From positions 1 to 9,349 of the forward strand of contig WJJO01000142.1 in assembly GCA_014729665.1 (NCBI GenBank): a DNA stretch of 9,349 nt, given 5' to 3'. Shown piece by piece: positions 5,566 to 9,349 of the stretch (position 1 is the stretch's first letter; the number at the start of each line of letters is the position of its first letter). Both the position numbers and the translations under genes were made by a program. The notes beneath the pieces are model-generated. The model searched no databases and had not been told where the DNA came from. It worked only from the letters and a program-made list of their open reading frames with translations. Source of the stretch: Caldifarciminota bacterium (GTDB lineage Bacteria; Hydrothermota; Tepidihabitantia; B3-TA06).

Positions 5566-6948
5566 TTACTTAACTAACACCATCTTCCTGGAGGTTTGAT
5601 ATTCATTCGTTGTAAACCGTACGAAGTAAACGCCGGAAGCCTGCTTGACGCCGTGTTTGTCACGACCGTCCCAGGTAACCACATCGGAGTTTACTGGAAG
5701 AATCCTAACCTTTTTACCTGAAGCATCGTAGATACTGATTTGGGCAGGGCTGTTCAGATTCGATACGCGGAAGGTAAAGCTCGAACCTATGCCTTTATCA
5801 ACGGTGAGGATTGGTTGTGGTGTTGCGGGTGTTACGGGTTCCTCCACACCCGAAGGTTTTGTATATGAAGCCCATATACTGTAGTCGTATTCATCTTCAC
5901 CTTCGCGATTGGAACCCCACACGCACCATACACGGCCCTCGCCGTCTACGGCTATGTCTGGAATTATATCTTTTGCAGGATGTTCATTAACAGGTGCAGG
6001 TTCGCTCCAACCGGAGCCGGTATTGACAGAATAGTATATATCTCCGTACACATCGTAAGGCTCTGTTATAGCCTGACGCCATACAGCCCAAGCATTGCCC
6101 TCCGCATCCACTGCAATATTGCCGTAAGGTTTGGCGCCCTGGGCAAAACGCCCGGTAAATGCAACCGTGTCAGGGTGGGACCAAATCATACCATTCCAGT
6201 GGCTTGCCAGAATGTAGTATCTCCACACTAATGGAGAGGCTGTCGTATCCACCCTGTCCCATAACGCCCACATACCGCCTTCTCTATCCGGACTTAAATC
6301 CAGTTCGGTTCCTGCAACCGTACTTATAATCTCTTTCTCACTCCAATCATTCCCGTCGTAGTATGAAACTGCGAGTGGATACCAGCCTACCCACACCCTT
6401 CCCAAGGCATCTGTGCTCATTGAATAGAGCCTATCATCCTTGAGATTCATGGTATCTGTCAAAGGCCTGGGTTCGTCCCAGCTCCCATTACTGTACCTGT
6501 TATATGCTACTACCCAATAGAACCACCAATCGGTATTCCACGCTACCCATACACCACCGCTGCTGTCTGCGGTGTATGTCGCACGACTATTCCAGGAAGG
6601 ATATACAGGAACGCTATCAACCTCACTCCAGGTTTGGCCGTTATATCGGGTGTAAGAAATATCACTGTTTTCACGTAGCAACCATAAAACGTTGCTTTTA
6701 TCGAAACAAGGTGTGCCCCAATGGATAGAATCCAATTCAATCTCTGGTTGCCAACCTTGTTCGTCGTTTCTGTAGCTGTACATCCAAGGCCAGCCTTCGC
6801 ACCAACACACACCGGTATTGTCGACCGCTAGATTAATGAGAAACCTGTTTTCACATGGAATTTTTTCCGGTTCAAACCACTCTACCGCATTTACTGGGGT
6901 ATATAGCCAGAAAATCAGCAGTAATCCTAAAACCAACCTTGATTTCAT
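5566..6948 (-). CDS. Secreted seven-repeat beta-propeller protein with C-terminal sorting domain
   Basis: This 460-residue exported protein has a signal peptide (MKSRLVLGLLLIFWLYTPVNA, cleavage after about residue 21). Seven repeats follow, each beginning D-x-x-G-x-x-W-x-x-W, at about 43, 83, 128, 180, 221, 281 and 335 (for example DALGRVWVGW, DAEGNAWAVW, DGEGRVWCVW). Most continue with an aromatic strand and a W-S-E type turn (QTWSEV, DWSEKE, GWSEPA). A spacing of 40-60 residues and seven copies suggest a seven-bladed propeller. After a threonine/proline linker (368-380) comes a FlgD-Ig / T9SS-type tag (about 381-460) with IYDASGKKV, WDGRDKHGVKQASGVYFVRF and a basic MVLVK end. The start ATG has AGAGAGG (6954-6960) 5 nt upstream. 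The tag matches that of the peptidase gene 71 nt upstream. No catalytic site is recognisable; adhesion or carbohydrate binding is a guess. Confidence 0.88.
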   Translation of the reverse strand: MKSRLVLGLLLIFWLYTPVNAVEWFEPEKIPCENRFLINLAVDNTGVCWCEGWPWMYSYRNDEQGWQPEIELDSIHWGTPCFDKSNVLWLLRENSDISYTRYNGQTWSEVDSVPVYPSWNSRATYTADSSGGVWVAWNTDWWFYWVVAYNRYSNGSWDEPRPLTDTMNLKDDRLYSMSTDALGRVWVGWYPLAVSYYDGNDWSEKEIISTVAGTELDLSPDREGGMWALWDRVDTTASPLVWRYYILASHWNGMIWSHPDTVAFTGRFAQGAKPYGNIAVDAEGNAWAVWRQAITEPYDVYGDIYYSVNTGSGWSEPAPVNEHPAKDIIPDIAVDGEGRVWCVWGSNREGEDEYDYSIWASYTKPSGVEEPVTPATPQPILTVDKGIGSSFTFRVSNLNSPAQISIYDASGKKVRILPVNSDVVTWDGRDKHGVKQASGVYFVRFTTNEYQTSRKMVLVK

Positions 6949-6974
6949 AATTGCCTCTCTTAAAGGTTTTAACA

Positions 6975-6994
6975 GGGGCGGGCTTGCCCGCCCC
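6975..6994. terminator. Perfect GC-rich hairpin between peptidase and propeller genes
   Basis: GGGGCGGGC (6975-6983) and GCCCGCCCC (6986-6994) form a perfect 9-bp inverted repeat around TT. It lies 25 nt after the peptidase stop and 26 nt before the propeller start. On the minus strand it is followed by TGTTAAAACC, a poor T run, so it may be a partial terminator, an mRNA-stabilising element or a copy of a dispersed palindrome. If the putative promoter at 7004-7031 is real, the hairpin would be at the very 5' end of the propeller mRNA. Confidence 0.6.
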
Positions 6995-7003
6995 CAACGT
7001 TTT

Positions 7004-7031
7004 AGTATAGTTAACTTCCTTACTTCAGCAA
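7004..7031 (-). promoter_or_regulatory. Weak putative promoter for the propeller gene
   Basis: The minus strand shows -10 TATACT (7004-7009), identical to the cysK -10, with a poor -35 TTGCTG (7026-7031) at a 16-nt spacer. It overlaps the last codons of the peptidase gene. The predicted start near 6997 falls just before the GC-rich hairpin. Confidence 0.3.
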
Positions 7032-9349
7032 GATTATGCGTTCGTTTGAAGTAAAACTTGGAGAAACCATACGAATAAAGTAGACACCGGAAGCCAGCTT
7101 GACCCCATAGTTGTCTTTTCCGTCCCAGGTTGCAGTATAGTGTCCGGGTCTATGTTCGCCCGAGGCCAGAACGCTAACCTCACGACCGGTGATGTCAAAC
7201 ACTGAAAGTTTAAGGGTTTCTCCGGTCTTTGAATCGATTTTGCCGCCGACTGAGTAGGAAACCTTTGCGTTTGAACTAACCAGATTGGGTGTAATGGATT
7301 TTAGATTCCATTCAATAACGTCAATTATGGATTCGCCTTGCTGGCCGAACGTTCCACTATAATAGAACGTAGTACAGACGGGTACGATGTTGTAAAGACG
7401 GTGCCATTGATTAGTAGACGTTACGTAATAAGTTCCGTCCTCTTTGGGATCAGGGTAAGGAAAGTAAGCCTTTCCGTATTCATCGGTGTAAGCTACCTTG
7501 TGGTGTTCGCCGTATTCGTGGTACAGGCAAACCCGGGTACCCGCTACCGGAGCTAACGGCGCTTCCATAGCCATAACTTTAACCTCAATTTGGGTTCCAA
7601 AGTCCAGGGAATCATAGGCCAGGTAAGGGTGAATGCGCCAAACGTCAAGGGATGGGTCGCCTATCCAGTGATAAGCCTGAGCTATTTCCAAAGCCCACGA
7701 ACCACTGTCACTTGGATATTCTATCCAGCGGTTTATCGTTTCGACTTTCGCAGCGTTAATTGCGAGACCGCAGTTTAGTACATCGTCGAAGTGGTTTCGG
7801 AAAAGAGTACTGTCAAGGTGGTTGTTACCTTCTGTCCACGTTCCTGTAGAAGCCGCGAGTGCACCAACGGCACCACCGTTTTCGTCACGTGTCCAGGCCT
7901 CAACCATGCATTCTGAATCCCAGCAAATTATTCCGTTATCACAGGCAATGTTGTAAACCACGGGATATCCCTGGAAGGAAGTTTGATCCAGATTATGCAC
8001 ATCAGTCGCAGTGTAGCATTGATCTCGGGTATTCCATCTGTACCAGGATGTCTCACTTCCGTGCCCACGGTAGTTAATCAGGCCTAGACCACCGTCAGAC
8101 GATATGGCATCTGAAATAAGTGCATTTGTTGCCCAGTCGTGTTTACCGTATAGCGTATCCGCCATTCCGTAACAGTTTTCCCATTGGATGTATTCTTTGC
8201 ACAATCTGTACTGGTACCACATCCATTCTTCTTTATGGGCAACCAGGAGAATATCTTCACAGTCCCAGTTTGAATTAACGTCGCGTTCGTAATCAAGGGT
8301 CTTTTCCACGTAGGCTTCAAGGTCCTCATTACTGCTAACGCACCAACGGCCCAGGCATATATCAGGATATGGATCAGGGTCTTCCCAGTCACCGGTCAGA
8401 AGAGAGTACCAGTAATCTGAGGAATAATTAGGATTATCTTCAGGGTAAGCGAAAGTCGGTATGTGGCTGTCGTCCGAGCATTTGACGAAATCATAATTGG
8501 GTGGCGAACCATAATCCGGTGCGTCGCCGATTAGTAGCACGTTCTCAGTCTCGGGATAAGTTAAACAGACAGCTTTTATGTAGCGTTTGACGTCGTTTAC
8601 ATCATCGTAAGCGTCAGGCATGCCGTCCACAATGTCGCGAAGGCTTCTTACATATACATTGAAGCCTTGCTTCTTCTTCCAATACTTGAACTCACTAAGA
8701 GAGCTCCGGTTCATAAACTCTTCTGCGCAAATAATGAGGTAGTGAGGTGGATCCTGAGCCGAAAGTGGCGGCTCAATCATTGTTCCGATTCGACCATTTC
8801 CGTAAAGGTCGTCATAGTTTAGTATCTTAGCCCTACACATGCGCTTCCAGTTATGAGAACTCTTGAGTCGCTTACCCTCTAGTGCATTACGACCGTCATA
8901 GCCGGAGTAATCGAGACGAACGGTGATATCTGTAGCTACCGTTAACTCCTTTGTCTTCGGGTTGTACCGGAACGGCTTGATGGCGAAACCAACCAGTCGC
9001 ACGTCGCGCATTATGCCAGGGGTACCTACATAGTAGTATTCAACCGGGTAAATCGTGTCCTGCTCGTAGAATTCATCTTCTATCTGAAACTCCTTTTTCT
9101 CCTGGTTATCCATCAAAGGCGGTTGTGCTGGATAAACGTTGTAGTCTTTAAGGACTATCTCTTCCTTGTATTCCACCTTAACCTTTACCCCTGCGGTTGG
9201 CGGTATGGCAACAGATCTGGAAAAAACAGGCAGCATTGGCTTACCCACCTCTCCTGTATGGCTTGCTCCGGGTACACTGATGCGTTGGAAGGTCTCTTCT
9301 CCCTCCGCCACATTCCCCACCCACATGCCGTAGGTCTTAAGGTTAATGG
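7020..9349 (-). CDS. Gingipain-like C25 cysteine peptidase with C-terminal sorting domain (5' end outside window)
   Basis: At least 775 codons of a large secreted peptidase are present. The frame is open to the window edge beyond the first in-window ATG (9326), and no signal peptide is seen, so the true start lies upstream. Residues are numbered from that ATG. Residues 1-140 resemble the C25 propeptide (VPGASHTGEVGKPMLPVFSR, then AIKPFRYNPKTKELTVATDI). The catalytic domain (about 195-560) has HYLIICAEEF, ENVLLIGDAPDYG, the catalytic His422 in NYRGHGSETSW and the nucleophile Cys462 in YNIACDNG, ending with HWIGDPSLDVW. An Ig-like domain follows (about 575-655). The tag (about 680-768) has VFDITGREV, WDGKDNYGVKLASGVYFIRM and ends RIILLK. 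The family includes gingipains and PorU; the presence of its own tag argues for an exported cargo protease rather than a PorU sortase. P1 preference cannot be read from sequence. Confidence 0.93.
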   Translation of the reverse strand, partial: INLKTYGMWVGNVAEGEETFQRISVPGASHTGEVGKPMLPVFSRSVAIPPTAGVKVKVEYKEEIVLKDYNVYPAQPPLMDNQEKKEFQIEDEFYEQDTIYPVEYYYVGTPGIMRDVRLVGFAIKPFRYNPKTKELTVATDITVRLDYSGYDGRNALEGKRLKSSHNWKRMCRAKILNYDDLYGNGRIGTMIEPPLSAQDPPHYLIICAEEFMNRSSLSEFKYWKKKQGFNVYVRSLRDIVDGMPDAYDDVNDVKRYIKAVCLTYPETENVLLIGDAPDYGSPPNYDFVKCSDDSHIPTFAYPEDNPNYSSDYWYSLLTGDWEDPDPYPDICLGRWCVSSNEDLEAYVEKTLDYERDVNSNWDCEDILLVAHKEEWMWYQYRLCKEYIQWENCYGMADTLYGKHDWATNALISDAISSDGGLGLINYRGHGSETSWYRWNTRDQCYTATDVHNLDQTSFQGYPVVYNIACDNGIICWDSECMVEAWTRDENGGAVGALAASTGTWTEGNNHLDSTLFRNHFDDVLNCGLAINAAKVETINRWIEYPSDSGSWALEIAQAYHWIGDPSLDVWRIHPYLAYDSLDFGTQIEVKVMAMEAPLAPVAGTRVCLYHEYGEHHKVAYTDEYGKAYFPYPDPKEDGTYYVTSTNQWHRLYNIVPVCTTFYYSGTFGQQGESIIDVIEWNLKSITPNLVSSNAKVSYSVGGKIDSKTGETLKLSVFDITGREVSVLASGEHRPGHYTATWDGKDNYGVKLASGVYFIRMVSPSFTSNERIILLK

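Noticed and set aside
8084..8392. A 102-codon frame on the minus strand within the peptidase gene
   Set aside because: It lies in another frame wholly inside the C25 catalytic domain, which has clear family motifs; it is a shadow.
7020..9349. The C25 peptidase as the T9SS sortase PorU
   Set aside because: It carries its own C-terminal sorting tag, as cargo proteins do; this cannot be settled without the missing N-terminus and the rest of the genome.

Overview
All the convincing genes in this window lie on the minus strand, so they are transcribed from high to low coordinates. The sequence suggests an anaerobic or oxygen-sensitive Gram-negative bacterium. It has a flavodiiron protein, a rubrerythrin-like protein and an AhpD-like protein, which form a typical anaerobe oxygen-defence kit. 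It also has two secreted proteins ending in the same C-terminal domain of the FlgD-Ig / type IX secretion (T9SS) sorting-tag kind. That combination is common in the Bacteroidetes-Chlorobi-Fibrobacteres group and in uncultured candidate phyla such as WOR-3 or Cloacimonadota; the lineage is an inference and I cannot fix it further.

In transcription order, the window opens (9349 to 7020) inside a gingipain-like C25 cysteine peptidase whose signal peptide lies outside the window. A perfect GC-rich hairpin follows, then a secreted protein with seven propeller-like repeats (6948-5566). Both proteins end in the same tag, so they are probably exported by the same machinery. The next unit is cysteine synthase (5359-4439), with a near-consensus promoter that shows its start must be an internal GTG. 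After it comes a small four-helix membrane protein gene (4396-3992) interrupted by an in-frame amber codon.

A second clear promoter (3821-3848) starts a unit made of a secreted conserved hypothetical protein (TTG start), a small cupin 3 nt further on, and a two-motif rubrerythrin-like protein. A strong hairpin (2270-2300) follows that gene. A third putative promoter (2228-2255) then begins an AhpD-like / GAF (free methionine sulfoxide reductase-like) / flavodiiron protein operon. This ends at a hairpin with a moderately T-rich tail at the window edge (1-34).

The left half reads as a redox-stress module: oxygen or NO reduction, peroxide handling through ferritin-like and AhpD-like proteins, and methionine sulfoxide repair, next to cysteine synthesis. 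The right half is a secretion cargo locus. I saw no rRNA, tRNA, CRISPR array, transposase or phage gene. The main oddities are the amber-interrupted membrane gene, a tiny plus-strand promoter/terminator pair in the cysK upstream region, the hairpin that may sit at the 5' end of the propeller mRNA, and the substituted cysteine in the GAF protein.
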